A stretch of DNA of 64,000 nucleotides from Haberlea rhodopensis. Taxonomy: Eukaryota > Streptophyta > Magnoliopsida > Lamiales > Gesneriaceae. The stretch spans positions 7,512,598 through 7,576,597 of the forward strand of contig CAJQUN010000023.1 of NCBI GenBank assembly GCA_907163345.1, given 5' to 3'. The notes beneath the pieces are model-generated. The model made no database searches. It was not told the origin of the DNA and saw nothing but the letters and a program-made list of their open reading frames with translations. The translations under genes and the position numbers were made by a program. Within the stretch, counting starts at the first letter, position 1. Each line of letters starts with the position of its first letter. Shown piece by piece: positions 46,913 through 58,800 of the stretch.

Positions 46913-47796
46913 TCAGGCGTGGAAAAGAAAGGCTTGGACTCGGAAAAAGTGACGTCCATAGTGAAAGGATTTCCGAAGACTGGGAGAGTAACACTTATAT
47001 CCTCGTTGAGTAGGAGAGTAGCCTATGAAGATACATTTAATAGCACGAGGGTTCAAGTTTGGAGATGCTTGGGTCGTGGTTATGAGTGAAGGCAGTGCAT
47101 CCGAAAGTTTTAAGGGGTAAGGACGAGGTGGGCCGATAAGCATGATAAGATATCAGCAATTGTGATAAAGGGGTATAGAACTTAAGGACACGGTTAGGCA
47201 TTCGATTAGTCAAATATGTAGCTGTAAGAACAGCCTAACCCAGAGGTATTTAGGAACATTCATAGTGAACATTAGGGCTTGAGCAACCTCTAGAAGGTGG
47301 CGGTTTTTTCTCTCGGCTACCCCATTTTGTCGAGGTGTGTATGGGCAAGAACTAAGGTGAATCATACCTTGGGTGGTGAGATAATCCCCCATAATAGTTT
47401 GAAAATACTCTCGACCATTATCAGATTGCAAAGTTTGAATATTCGTGTGGAATTGGGTCTTGATCATGGAGTTGAAAGCTTGAAAATTTTTGTTAGTATC
47501 AGATTTATCTTTCAACAAGTGGACCCACAGAGTCGAGTATGATCAGCAATAAACGTGATGAACCAACGAGCACCAGAGTAGTTACTCACACGGGATGGTC
47601 CCCATATATCACTATAGATCAAAGCAAACGGACGGCTGGACTTATATGGTTTAGGAGGAAAAACCGAACGGGTATGTTTCGCAAGTTGACAAATTTCACA
47701 TGTGAAAAAATTTGACTTTTTATTACGAAATAATGTAGGAAACAAAAGTCTCAAATACTGAAAGTTTAAATGCCCTAATCTACGATGCCATAACAA
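46913..47796 (-). pseudogene. copia integrase, broken
   Basis: 47796-47512 holds the GAG-pre-integrase finger (WHRRLGHLNFQYL, CEICQLAKH) and the first catalytic Asp (YSDIWGP). 47518-47210 holds LQSDNGREYF and PRQNGVAERKNRHL with the second Asp and the Glu. 47143-46913 holds the C-terminal block AIKCIFIGYSPTQRGYKCY. Three frames are used, so at least two frameshifts are present. Confidence 0.88.
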
Positions 47797-48113
47797 ATTG
47801 CATCATTATTGGAAATAGAAACTGAATCAACATCAACTTTAAATGCTTGTTTACTTTTGCAAATGGCAGTCTCCAAATAATAAATCCCTCTATGCACTCT
47901 AGCATTGCCATTCATCTTCCCAGAACCCAGCTCATGAAAATGGCAAGAAGCGTAAGAGAAGGTACAAAGTAATTGTTATTTTTTGTTAGCTGACTGATAG
48001 ATAACAAGTTGCAAGCCAAGTCTGGCACATGCAATACTGAATGCATTGTTAATGTGTATGAGATCCGGATTGAACCCTTTCCTGCTACCGTGGATAGTGA
48101 CCATCAGTGATTT

Positions 48114-48464
48114 TTACTTTAAGAGTGTCTGGGCAAGGTGTATATAAGAGATAAATAATACAGAACTACCTGTCATATGATCAGAAGCACCCAAATCGAT
48201 AATCCAAGGGCGTTGCTCTTCAGTAGCAGCACTGTAAGCGGTTAGAAAATTACCTTGCTGGGCTAGAGTGCATGAGGCAGGTGCGGATTTGTCAATTGAC
48301 GGGGAGATGAGCTTTTGAAGTTGTTCCAAGTGTTCCTTAGGAAGTGTGATTCTAACTGGCTCTGATGGAGCAGGAGGCCTTGGAAGAGTTTCAGAATTCG
48401 CCTGAAACCCCTTGCAAGCTTTATTCCGAGGTCGTGGTTTCCAGTCGGCAGGTTTCCCATGCAA
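48114..48464 (-). pseudogene. copia protease region
   Basis: The active-site loop reads WIIDLGASDHMTG; the family has Asp-Ser-Gly-Ala or Asp-Thr-Gly-Ala, so the residue after the catalytic Asp has become Leu. The frame ends in a stop soon after. Confidence 0.8.
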
Positions 48465-48611
48465 CCTCCAGCAGTATTCTTTAGTGTAATAAAGGCAATG
48501 GCAAAATTCACATTCTATCTTGTAGTCCTTATTTATGGGATTGAACCTGCCAGTGTTCTTACCAGCCCAGCACCGGTCCCTTTGGACACTAAGGCGGAGG
48601 ATTCCGCAACT

Positions 48612-49199
48612 TCAGGGGAAGAAAACTCCTTTGGTTCGCAAAGCATCACACATCGTATATTCTCCTCTCCCTGCCTCAGCAAAGACCTCGCGGATGGTGG
48701 GTAAGGTACCGCGCCCAAGGATACGACCACAAACTTCATCCAAATTCTTGTTAAGGCTAGTCAGAAAATCGTATATACGTTCATTCTCCATAAATATCCA
48801 GAATTTGGCTGTTAAATCTGGTTCACCCCAATCGGCGGCATAGAAAAGATCCAACTCCTGCCATAGGTTATTCACCAGAGTGAAATACTAGGTAATATCA
48901 AGATTGCCCTGCTTGGTCTCCCGCAACCTTGTTTTTAACTCAAACACCCGAGAACAATTTCCAAGATCGGAATAAGTATCTGCAATTGCGTCCCACATAG
49001 CCTTCGTCGTACGAAGAAAGAGATAATTTTGGCTGAGCTGAGGCTCCATCAAATTTATTAGCCACGCCGTGCCAATAGAATTGTCAAGCTCCCACTGAGG
49101 ACGGCCAATATTCGAGTCGGCTGGTTTTGGGATATCACCATTCAAGAAACCCATCTTCCCACGTCCACGGATCACAATCAAGACGGATTTTGTGACCAT
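48612..49199 (-). pseudogene. copia gag, broken
   Basis: 49199 to 48888 carries GTAWLINLMEPQLSQNYLFL, WDAIADTYSDLGN and LKTRLRETKQG; the neighbouring frame 48875-48612 continues with WQELDLFYAADW and FLTSLNKNLDEVCGRILG. Together they are the copia Gag (UBN2) domain, with a stop or frame change near 48880. Confidence 0.85.
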
Positions 49200-49366
49200 T
49201 GTAGGTAGTTTCAGGAATTCAATTTGTGATTTTTTATTTGTAGAGAGAAATTATCCGATGGATGTAAAGAAGTTTTGAGTGTGGCAGATTGGACGTAGAG
49301 TCCTTGAATTCATCCATGGTTTTGTTCTCGGTTTATTGATGGAAAACAAGTTATGGCTGTGATACC

Positions 49367-49611
49367 TGTCAAAATTGAAGAACTTGTATGGGTGGAGAAT
49401 AATTTCTTCTCCTTTTTATTAGGCATACCAGCCGCATATATATATACAAACAGAAGAATAGATGACCTAGTTTAGAACTCCATTTTTTAAACAATGGACG
49501 ACTCTTTTGACTCTATCTCCTAATCCTATGCAACCTTAATAATTCTTATCAAGATGGGAAAATATAATATTATCATGATATAAAAGATAAACTCTAATCT
49601 AATCTCCAACA
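49367..49611 (-). repeat. 5' LTR of the nested copia element
   Basis: On the minus strand it begins TGTTGGAGATTAG and ends TTTTGACA. The adjacent GGTATCACAGCC (49366-49355) is a diverged tRNA-Met-type primer site. Confidence 0.9.
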
Positions 49612-49616
49612 GCTGG

Positions 49617-49950
49617 TAATGTCTCACTAACTTCGTTTGGAAAGATGTCTCGTTTGGCCGCGCATATTCCAGCTCCTGAATCAATATATGCTGCGAAATA
49701 TTCTGCACGATATTTCTCGTATAACATCCCGACTGAGATGTATATTGAGAATGGATTGGTGGTCATTAGATTCTATATCTTTTTCCATCGACCGTGAATT
49801 ACATTCCATCCTGTAACCTTTCCCAAGGTTTGTGTTCTTCAAGAAACTCAATCCCAAGAATAAGTTGTTTTGGATCATACCTGCAGTCCCTGCCATTGTT
49901 AGATCAATTTCACCAGTTTTAGGGTTTCATTGATACCCGACAACTGTAGG
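49617..49950 (-). pseudogene. Pararetroviral aspartic protease, upstream half
   Basis: The catalytic loop DSGAGIC is encoded near 49680-49655, with a frame leading toward it from about 49900 (QNNLFLGLSFL in a neighbouring frame). The coding sequence is interrupted at 49616 by the copia element; the remaining part is at 45002-44870. Confidence 0.75.
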
Positions 49951-50053
49951 TTGTTCGCAAATAATATAGGACATCGCAAGGGAAGATATTGTTCTTCTCA
50001 GTAATGTCAAAGATTAATTGTACTTCTCTCCAGCCTTCTGGACATTTTAGCAT

Positions 50054-50754
50054 TTATGTTGTTTTGAATACTTCAGGGATTTCTTGAATCCCACTCGAGA
50101 CGGTTTTCTGTTTTTCTCCGGGATAGGTATTGATCAACATATCCTGTTGAAAAGACATTTTTCTTGGCTCGATCATAAGGCTACTGCTTCTGTTCAAAAC
50201 AGGTTGGTCTTGTATCCTCATGTCGATCTCTCTAATTGTCAGAATATTAATAATATCCGGCAACACTGCTTTTGCGAAATCTTCGAAGATTCTAGGGACT
50301 TCGATGAATTTCTTCCTCAAGAATACTTCTGAATTATGAGTATTCGAGAGTGCGTAAGACACCTTGTATGTGATCGAGTAAGGCCTATTCCCTTCTTTCA
50401 TCAAATTATTTCTCTTAAAATCCTGATGAAGAGTAAGAACCTTATTGAAATCTCGATCTCCCAAATTGTATGCAATTCTGGATAGATGTTGAAGGCCATC
50501 TTTCCAGTATACAAATTTCCTGCAACTGGTCCCAAACAAGAATCTTTAAGGTTCGGGATTCTCTTGTCAAAGATCGCCAGATTAAGCGGCGAATCGATTC
50601 CTTCCTTGAAAGTTGCCTTGATGATAACTCTAATGGCTCCAATATGAATCCATGAGAGCGTATTAGAAACTTCACTTTTAACCTTATTCTTAATCTCCTG
50701 AATTTCTCTGTAGGGGATTAGCTGCATCTCAATTTGGTTTCCTGTGAATTTCAT
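50054..50754 (-). pseudogene. Pararetroviral movement protein, frameshifted
   Basis: Two overlapping frames, 50754-50401 and 50539-50054, together cover a 30K-superfamily movement protein of the caulimovirid type. The first has GAIRVIIKATFKEGIDSPLN and the DxR-like FDKRIPNLKDS; the second has HQDFKRNNLMKEGNRPYSIT and YALSNTHNSEVF. These proteins form tubules at plasmodesmata for cell-to-cell spread. A frame change near 50450-50500 disrupts the gene. This domain is the best single evidence that the element is viral and not an LTR retrotransposon. Confidence 0.85.
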
Positions 50755-50999
50755 CTCACCCTATGAATAGATGCTTCCTGCGAAGATCAATCATATGGCT
50801 TTTTCCATTGCTAAATCCATTATACATCTGAAGCCTTGGCTCTTCCTTCATGATCCTCATAAGAGTTTTATGAAAAACAGTGGTATGAAAGAAAAATCCT
50901 AATGGTTCTTCTCTGATCATGTGTTGAAAGAACTCTCATAAACTCTGATTCTTAACTGGGTTCACCTCCATTATCAGAATATATCTCTTCTTCGTAGAT

Positions 51000-52000
51000 G
51001 CTTTCATCTGAGGGAATATCCTCAAATCGATACACATGCACCAAATCCTGTAAATAAGCATCATCCTCAAACTCCTTGGTATGCTCAAACTGTCTTACTC
51101 GGTTTTGGTTCTCTGGACAATCTGTAGAGATATGTCCTCTTGCTTCGCATGTCTAGCAGTTACAATCTTTGAAACTCTCATTTGCACGAGTATGAGTGCG
51201 TCTGAAAGTTCTATTCGTTGGTGTTCTGCTAGAACTTGCTTGATTAGAACCTGTGGACGAGGTTCTACTCCTTGTTGGTCCTGATCTTTGCCCTGGTCTA
51301 TAACTTCGGGCTTTTTACTTTGACCAGAACTTTTCAGGTCTCAATGAAAACCTACTTTTTCTCGAACTACTTCCTCGGGCATAAGGATAATTTCTGTGTT
51401 TCTTCATCTTCCACCTTTGGGGATAGTTTATAATGATTGTAGAGATATCCTTCCACTTACAGCAAAGAGGAGCTATCTTGTTGATTTCTCTTAGTTTCTT
51501 GTAATTTTTTTGGAGTTTCGCTTGATAGCACCAGTCCTCAAGCTTCATTTTAAGAAATGGCATTCTCGTGGCTACTGTTTCTATTTCTTGCTGTGTATAT
51601 TCCCGGATAAGCATTTCTCTTCATGGACTCGGTATTTTGGCAAAGAACAGTTCGGCTACATCTTTTTCTGTCATCTTTGCCTTTCATCTATACTCTGTGA
51701 AGAGTTTAATAAACTCGTCTATATAACAGTTATCATGTAGTTCCAGGTTATATAGAGCTTGTAGATATTTTTTCGCCTTCTCTTGCTCTATTCCTTCGAA
51801 GTAACCAATTCCAATGAAACAGATTTAAAAAAATTAGCCAGTTTATCCACAATTTCTTTTAGAGACTCTCCGGCTAGAACTTCTTCCTTGGTACCTAGGT
51901 CTGAGAGTTCCCAGGCTATTTTGGCTGATCACTCTAGACTTTAAGGAGTAATATAAATCATTCTTTGATCAAGCGTTTCTGCTGTGATTCTCATTGCTGG
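51000..52000 (-). pseudogene. Pararetroviral coat protein, broken
   Basis: The capsid core is readable in pieces: EILIDEWAPAM-like sequence near 52020, an ALYNLELHDNCYIDEF block near 51750, then 51614-51315 with MPFLKMKLEDWCYQ, CCKWKD and a basic KMKKHRNYPY stretch. Near 51185-51130 there is a Cys/His knuckle, with CEARGHISTDC and upstream CNC, of the caulimovirid coat-protein type; a stop codon lies within it. An acidic tail follows. The coat protein packages viral DNA; the knuckle binds nucleic acid. At least four in-frame stops or frame changes are present. Confidence 0.75.
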
Positions 52001-53050
52001 AGCCCATTCATCAATAAGAACTTCTCGATTTTTAAAATACGAGATATCTATGTTGAGCATAAGTCCGTATGGATGTATCGATCTAACCGAGAATTCCCCT
52101 AAGATGTTTGATACGTGTCTGGGTTGCGGGAACGACTCCTTGTTCCAACTGAGGGATCTAAAGTTGCTCCAGAAGTAAAATCTTCTTGATGTGGCATTCT
52201 TTGATCTTCATCGGGTGGTGGATTGTGTGACCCGAAACTTTTCTGTGGTGGTGGAAGTCGAGGAATTCCATCAACTCGATTTGTTTTAAAGTCTACAAGA
52301 TTCAATCCCGCAAACGAATCAGCAATATCTCGTAGATCTTACAGCTTGATCATTTCCATTACTTTGTAGGAAGTAGTGGATCTCCTTGTAGGACTGCAAT
52401 CATCTTTTCAGTCTCTGTCAAAGGCCTTTGGACCTCCCTTGTTTTCTCTTTTTGATGTAAAAGGGGTTCTGTTCCATAAGATGGTGGTAACCATCCTCCT
52501 TTACTTCTTCCTGAAGAACTTGGTCGTGACTTCAACTCCTTAACTCGGGTTTGAACATCTCGAAGGTTTTCTAGAATTTACTCATGATGTTTAATCATTA
52601 TCTCTATCTGACTCTGAATCTGATGGATTTGTGCAGGGATATGATATTGTAAGTATACATATCGCTGCACTGTCTTCTGGATCTCTCTAAGATCTTGGAA
52701 TATCTTAGAAGTATCCGACTCAATTTCTCGAAAGGTTGGTTCTCACATCCTAATAGTCTGGTTCGGACCTTGTTGGATTTTATGATCGTCTTCCTGAAAT
52801 TCGGCTAACTGGAACTGTAGTTTGTGGTTCACTTGATGAAGCCTCTTAGCCATCCTTTCCAGTTTCTGGCATGTTTTATGCCATGTAGGCATAATCATGT
52901 TCCTCGTAATTATTTCCACTTATGGTTGAAGCGTTGAGCTTCCGCTATATGCTTTTGATTTAGTGCTTCCAATTTTTGGAAGTACCACCTGTATGAGTGA
53001 CACTTTGAATATTCGTTCGGATCCATGAACTCGTGTATTGTCTCCCCCAT
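52000..53050 (-). pseudogene. N-terminal region of the first pararetroviral ORF
   Basis: A frame opens at the ATG 53050 with MGETIHEFMDPNEYSK and is soon broken by stops. Later pieces include a proline-rich, charged stretch at 52305-52099 (RLPPPQKSF, PPPDEDQR) and SVRSIHPYGL near 52080. Such low-complexity, possibly coiled-coil regions precede the capsid core in caulimovirids, but I see no specific domain here. Confidence 0.55.
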
Positions 53051-53106
53051 TAAAGGATAATATTAATAATCAGAAATATTATTTTATTATTTTCAGAATA
53101 AACATA

Positions 53107-53119
53107 GGCTCTGATACCA
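53107..53119 (-). promoter_or_regulatory. tRNA-Met primer binding site of the pararetrovirus
   Basis: Minus-strand TGGTATCAGAGCC, an exact match to the tRNA-Met complement that primes minus-strand synthesis in Caulimoviridae and conventionally marks genome position 1. The first viral ATG follows about 57 nt later at 53050. Confidence 0.8.
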
Positions 53120-53831
53120 TTTTATGCCAATGATCTCAAAATGCAGGGACTCGTAAAACGAAGAAGTTAAAATGCCGGATTTTATAAATATAAGGATGTA
53201 AAGATCATATAATATTATACAGGGGCTTCTTTGCAAACAAAACAAAAGCCTAGGGAGTAGAATGTAACTTACCAAACCATTGGGGGTAAAAGAGTCAAAA
53301 CCCAACCCTAAATTGATTTGAAATTTAGACTTATTTGAATTAATGTTTTGAAAATCGGATTTTTAAACACTATTGTTTCTCCCAGACCTATTTGAAAAAT
53401 TGTTTTGGAAATTATACCTGGATGTAATTTACCCAAAAAAATTAATGGGTTAGCCTAGGCTTAGCCCACTTAATGTTTCGTCCCTATATCTAGCTCTTAC
53501 AATCTCTCTCTAATGGCATGTATTGCACTTGTAATAAGGGCTATTAGGAGGCTTCAATGTGCAAAAGATTTCCAAATTATTTTTTTTACCCACTCCTCCC
53601 ACCAAAAAAAATCCTGTAAAATCTTAAATCCATGGGTTAATCACGTTTTATCCCCTCTCACACAGTAATTCTCATGAATAGTATATGACTAATTAGGAGT
53701 CAAGTCTGTACGCTATATGATATGCAAACAAGTGGTTTTGCAGGCCCTTTTATCTTCGAACTTTTTATCTGTTTATTTTAGGAAATCAAAATATCACTTT
53801 GATTCAGCTGCTCTTGATTTTTTTATTGCAG
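53120..53831. other. Between the viral primer site and the DnaJ fragment
   Basis: AT-rich with runs of T. It may include pararetroviral leader just right of the primer site. I see no coding block. Confidence 0.35.
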
Positions 53832-54961
53832 TATCACCCTGATGTTAACAAGGAACTAGGAGCAAATGAGGCTTTCAAGAGTATCCGACTTGCATATCAT
53901 GTGAATTTTTTTTATTCTCTTTTTTTTTTTTCAGTGATACATCATGAATAATAGGAAGATAGTGAAGTGAGGAGTGATACATTATGAATAATAACGAATG
54001 ATTCATTTGGTTTGGCCATGATGGTCTATATCTATGAGATAGTGTCATTGTCAAATGACTAAAATTCTTATTTATTCATCATCTTATTTCAGAATATGTG
54101 ATAATTTTTTGAAAACAATTTACCATGATCTTGATCATATGACATTTGATTTCAAAACTTATATTTAGTTTTTAACAGTTATATTACCTCATGTCCATCT
54201 TTTACTTCTATGTGTGATCTAAATACTTACGAGAAGAAAATTGGCTATAAGCTGTATAAACGAAATTTTACTCACAAGTCCCATCACTGGAATTCGATAG
54301 TATGTAGTTTGACATTTAATATCATCTGAGTGGTTCTTCCTACTTTTGGTTTTTATGTAGATTTTCATGCTTTTTTTCACATCTAATGATTGTTCATGGT
54401 TTATTTCTTTGTGGTGACATACTGGTGTAGGCCTAAAGGCTTCAACCATCTGATGTTTGATGTACAGTGATATTTTTAAATTTTGTTCTTCATATCTATC
54501 GGCGTTATGAAAAATAAGCTGAGAAAAGAAGCGTGCATGCTACATATTAGAGAATTTCTTAGTCTCATTTACATAGCAGTATGGAAAGTTTGTTTTTAGT
54601 CTTCTGAAGAGTTCATTTCTTGGTTCTCCATGAAAAACTCTGTAATCTCTTGCACTATTGAATGTGGTGCCGTCGAACCTCCCGCATCACTGTGGACTTG
54701 GTAAGAGCTATTTATAGTTCTCTATCTCCAATGTTGAGATATATTTTATTTTGGAAAATCAAGGAAAAATAACTCTGGCAGATTCTGTTTAAGGAAACAA
54801 CAAGAAATGAGTATGATCGAGCCCTGCAACATAAAGAAAGTGCCAGAAGGCCTTTGGGTGATGAATGGGACTCTAATCTGGCTTATGAAGGTGGACTAAG
54901 GATGGTTGCATATAATCTTTTAGTCTTTTTATATGCCATTGTAGATAAAATGGAAGTTTAA
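53832..54961 (+). pseudogene. Truncated DnaJ (J-domain) gene fragment
   Basis: Exon-like piece 53832-53900 encodes YHPDVNKELGANEAFKSIRL with the HPD motif that activates Hsp70, bounded by an acceptor (ATTGCAG) and a donor (CAT|GTGAAT). A second piece from 54782 (acceptor CTGGCAG) continues in phase with FKETTRNEYDRAL, the end of the J domain, then runs to a stop at 54961. The J-domain N-terminal helix and a start are not found in the ~700 bp between this and the virus. The gene may have been truncated by the repeat nest, or its upstream exon may be outside what I can recognise. Confidence 0.65.
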
Positions 54962-55884
54962 TTTCGTGGGCAACGATGGAATGAATGAAGAGCCCCCAAA
55001 ATCTCACCTATCTACCAAATACGACCTCCCAGAATTAACAGTTTCAGCTTTTCGCTGCTTGTAAGCATAACAAATAAGACTACAAACATCAGATTCATAC
55101 ACAGGCTTTTCTATATACAGATCCACATGTCAATGTTCTTGATGACGAGAGCAATTTGATGAAAATGATAAAATGTTGACGAGCTGAAATCTCCGAAGAA
55201 ATCATTCAAAATTGATTATTTTTATTATATAGTAGATCGTGCAATTGAATATTTTCAAAATATGATGATATTTGGTATTGATATATTACATTTCTATATT
55301 GATTTAGATACCGTATACCCCTCTTTCTGACTTAATTTACATAAATTCCATAACTGTGTCCTACATTTGTAACCACTTATGCAAACATCAAAGCATCATG
55401 AATCTCAACAGTGTCGAGGAAATATCACCAGCCATCTAATATCAAAACGATGGGCGATAACTTTTGACACTCCATCGCAATTACTTATCCAGAGGTCAAA
55501 TAATGTCATATTCTGATATTGAGAACAAATAATAAACGAAGTATAGGTCCACTTGATATACATTACCAATATTAATGTGAAATGGCAAGCTTACAGCGGC
55601 CACATAATCTGGGTCGGGTTCGGGTAAAGATCAATCACAATATTCCTCCCCCCGCCAACCCATGCCCCTTTTGAGGACATAGGAGTGGCTCCCTCTGCGT
55701 TTGATCTGTCATGTCATTTTGCATTTAGCAGAAGAGCGGAGAAATTTTACAGTTACATAACATGATTTTAGACAAAAGAGTAGAGAACCTAATACACATG
55801 GTAATCAAAATTGGAGCCAAATAATATGAGCTTCAAAAATTTTATCTTCTCAGCTTCAGCACCAGTATAGATTACACAACACCT
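54962..55884. other. Intergenic; 3' UTR of the kinase gene on the right side
   Basis: No coding block seen. The segment nearest 55885 is the minus-strand 3' UTR. Confidence 0.4.
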
Positions 55885-58800
55885 TTAGCATACTGTACGA
55901 CCATAGCATATTGATGCTATGTAGAGATTTTTAGACCACTTCTCCTGCAAAATAAATCATAAGGAATATCAGGTGCTCGTACCTTCACGTTTACGAAATG
56001 GTAAAGAACTGATGGGGTTAAACATTATCAAAATTCTCCAATGTAATATATGTTTCCACTTTCCAGGCCAAACTGTACTCCCGACTCCAATCCATTGTAT
56101 ATCTGCAAAGGAATTATCAGAAGAGCAGCTACTACCTTTACGTGGGTGCTAGGGAAGGCAGATGTGCGAAGGGTCTCCTGAGCCTCATCCATTATTTTAC
56201 GTCTGGGTATACTAAGTATGAAGGCTGCTTGATCAGCAGTAGCAGCCATGGAGGTTATTCTGTAGCCACTTTCCCATCGACGATGTATTCCATCACTAGG
56301 ATAGAGAAAATCAAGCTCCACAACCTAAGAACCCACAGGCACATTACTTAGACATCGAATAACAACCCAAAGTAGTGGAATTCCTTTGGGTGACTCTGTT
56401 CAACTTACTAATCAAGTTTTACCTGCTCGGAATATCCAGAGTTTCTGGACATTACAACACCCCAGCGACTTCCGGCAGTAGTCATGGACGTGACATGGAA
56501 ACCTTCCTTCCACTTTTTATTAATCCACTTGAATGGGAATGATTCGCTAACTTTATATGACTGTTGGGTATAAGGAGTTCCTGAAGAAATACAAAAAGCA
56601 TAAAGCAAAAATATTAGATCAGAAGCATCATACGCAAAACCTTACATGTTATATTACAAGCTATTTGCATTCAGAATGGACGACTAGTGCAAGTATATAG
56701 CAAAGAAAAGTAACCAACCAATTAGTTCGATGGACGACAAGTAGGTATAAAACAAAGAACACAACTTTACACAGTCCAAAAAAGCATGATAAAAATGGAA
56801 GTGAGCCACATAAGACAAATCAAAACAAAAGTAACTTCAACCCACCTTTAGACATAACCACAAGTGAACTTCCATTAGCTGCACCAGCTATTGCGCTGAT
56901 GTAATAATTTTTCTCCCACTGCTCCATGATCCAATCCTAATAAAAACCACACAACATTATTGTTGGGATAGGAAACAGTGCCAAGCTAGAATGTGACACG
57001 AGAAGTCATAACAAGGATTGTTAGTTGGATAAACAACCTTATGAAGAAAGACAGCAGAAAGCTCATACACTTGGGAACTGAAACCTGTTCCAGCATCCAT
57101 GATCAAGGCCCAAAGGTTTAAAGCTGATGCCACACAGCTAATATGTAAGCCATCTTCATTGCCCTTCTCTACGTGTTGACGGAGCCTTGAGTCTGCGACA
57201 TTGTAGTGATATCTACACAAATACACCCATTTCTTCATGGAATGAGAAATTACAAATATGACAGCAATCTCAGAGATAGGAAGTACGATATGGGATGAGA
57301 AACAACCTAGGTCAGGATCTTAAATCTTTCATGTTAAAGGAAACAGCAGTTGTAAATTTTTCCGATATTCAAATTCTACAAGTTTGAACAAATTCAAGTG
57401 CAGTAACTTCCCAAAAAACATTTAAATAAAATTAAATGTGCAAATGAAAAATCTCTAACCAAGTGAAAAATCACAGAGATAGAAGCACAAATGCAATGCA
57501 CAACTCAAAAACAACCAAACATCAAGTCTCCAGAAGCTTTATCGTCCACTAAAGTTATTATTAAATACTTTTGATGAGACTTTTAAACATGTGCCCGCTC
57601 TTTTAAACAATAAGCCCCTAATATAGATGGCTCCACATGAGATAAAATGGAACAAGTAAAATTACAATCAGGAGAGGTTGAATGCCTACAGTATATCAAG
57701 ATTCACAAATAAAATCATCGTCTAAAATTACTTGCTCAAATCATAATATCGCAAATATAATAAGCTCTGGCATTCATTTCAAAGGCATAAACTGCAAAGC
57801 CTCGGAATAAAAATCCATGAGAAGCAAACAGAAAATAGCAAATGTATGACGGAAACAAGCTCATAAGCAAATCCAAAGTTACTTGCCTCTGTTTCATGGG
57901 TCGCCGAGCATTATAAACTGAAATCCACTGAGTAGCTGGGCTACCAAGTCGTACTTTCTTTTTTGGTTGCTCATCTTCTTCCAAGTTAATGAGCATCCTC
58001 CCACGCTTTTGCCCAACCTAATAGAAGATAAAAAATTTTTAACACGGATGTTTTTACATAAACCCAAAAAATCAAATACAGTATGTGTACTCTGATTGAA
58101 TTTTACCTTGAGTGCTCCATCAATTCGTATTGGTCTCAATGACGTGCATGGTTCAATGAGACTCTCAAACAAAGCTATCAGTTTCGGATAATTTGGCTCC
58201 TCATCAAACTTCATATTAGTAACAGCCTCAAGGAACTGCTTAAACGGAGCGGGACAAAAACAACACATCAACTCTGGAGATGTAGCCATTTTCTTTTTAC
58301 AGACTAGAAAACTCTTGTTGTCACCCTATATTGATCCAAATAAGAAAAGAGAACAATAAGTTACATAAAATGGAATAAGCTGTCACAAGTAACTAGCAAC
58401 AGTCAACTTAATTGACCTGATAGCCTTGCCAAGGTAACCTTCCTTTTATAAGAAATATTAGCGTGTAGGCTAATGATTCGAGATCGTCCCTCCTGCTTCC
58501 TGTGCGGCCCAAGTGTGCATGTACACTAGCATATCTTATTGTGCCTCTGTGAATAGACCAATGGAGTTTGTTGGTTCACAACAAGTATAGCTCGTGGGAA
58601 AATATTCTATGAACTTCACAAACCTGAAGATATCTGGCCTCTGATCATATTCAACATGCTGACCAGATGTTGCATCTTTCCACTTGGAAGCTGCATCAAT
58701 GAGGAATTAATGAGTACAAAGGCCATTATTCAGGATAGTGAAAATGAAAACAAAAAGAGTCGAACAGAAAAATAGAAAAAAAAAACCAAAACAAAACAAA

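Larger units (their letters stand above)
45008..49611 (-). mobile_element. Ty1/copia retrotransposon nested in the pararetroviral protease, complete ends
   Basis: LTRs at 49611-49367 (5') and 45245-45008 (3') are flanked by the 5-bp target duplication GCTGG (49612-49616 and 45003-45007). On the minus strand the order is gag, protease, integrase, reverse transcriptase, RNase H, the copia order. The reading frame is broken many times and the N-terminal part of reverse transcriptase is missing between about 46440 and 46280. LTRs differ by roughly ten substitutions and several gaps in ~240 bp, so this is much older than the gypsy insertion but younger than the virus it interrupts. Confidence 0.93.
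40932..53119 (-). mobile_element. Endogenous pararetrovirus (Caulimoviridae), near full-length, decayed
   Basis: Read on the minus strand the order is: tRNA-Met primer site (53119-53107), first ORF start (53050), coat protein with zinc finger, movement protein, aspartic protease, reverse transcriptase, RNase H, putative transactivator, TATA box and a ~700-nt leader. A movement protein domain is not found in LTR retrotransposons. Subtracting the nested copia element and one copy of its target duplication leaves about 7.6 kb, in the range of Caulimoviridae genomes. Coat before movement protein, with separate downstream pol and transactivator-like frames, resembles cavemoviruses/solendoviruses. 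Every gene has stops or frameshifts. The right limit beyond the primer site and the left limit at the gypsy insertion are uncertain. Confidence 0.85.

Noticed and set aside
41964..53119. Interpretation of the viral region as a second Ty3/gypsy element, suggested by a primer site preceded by TTGGCATAAAA
   Set aside because: A movement-protein domain and caulimovirid coat-protein core are present, no integrase is found outside the nested copia, and no matching LTR pair flanks the region.
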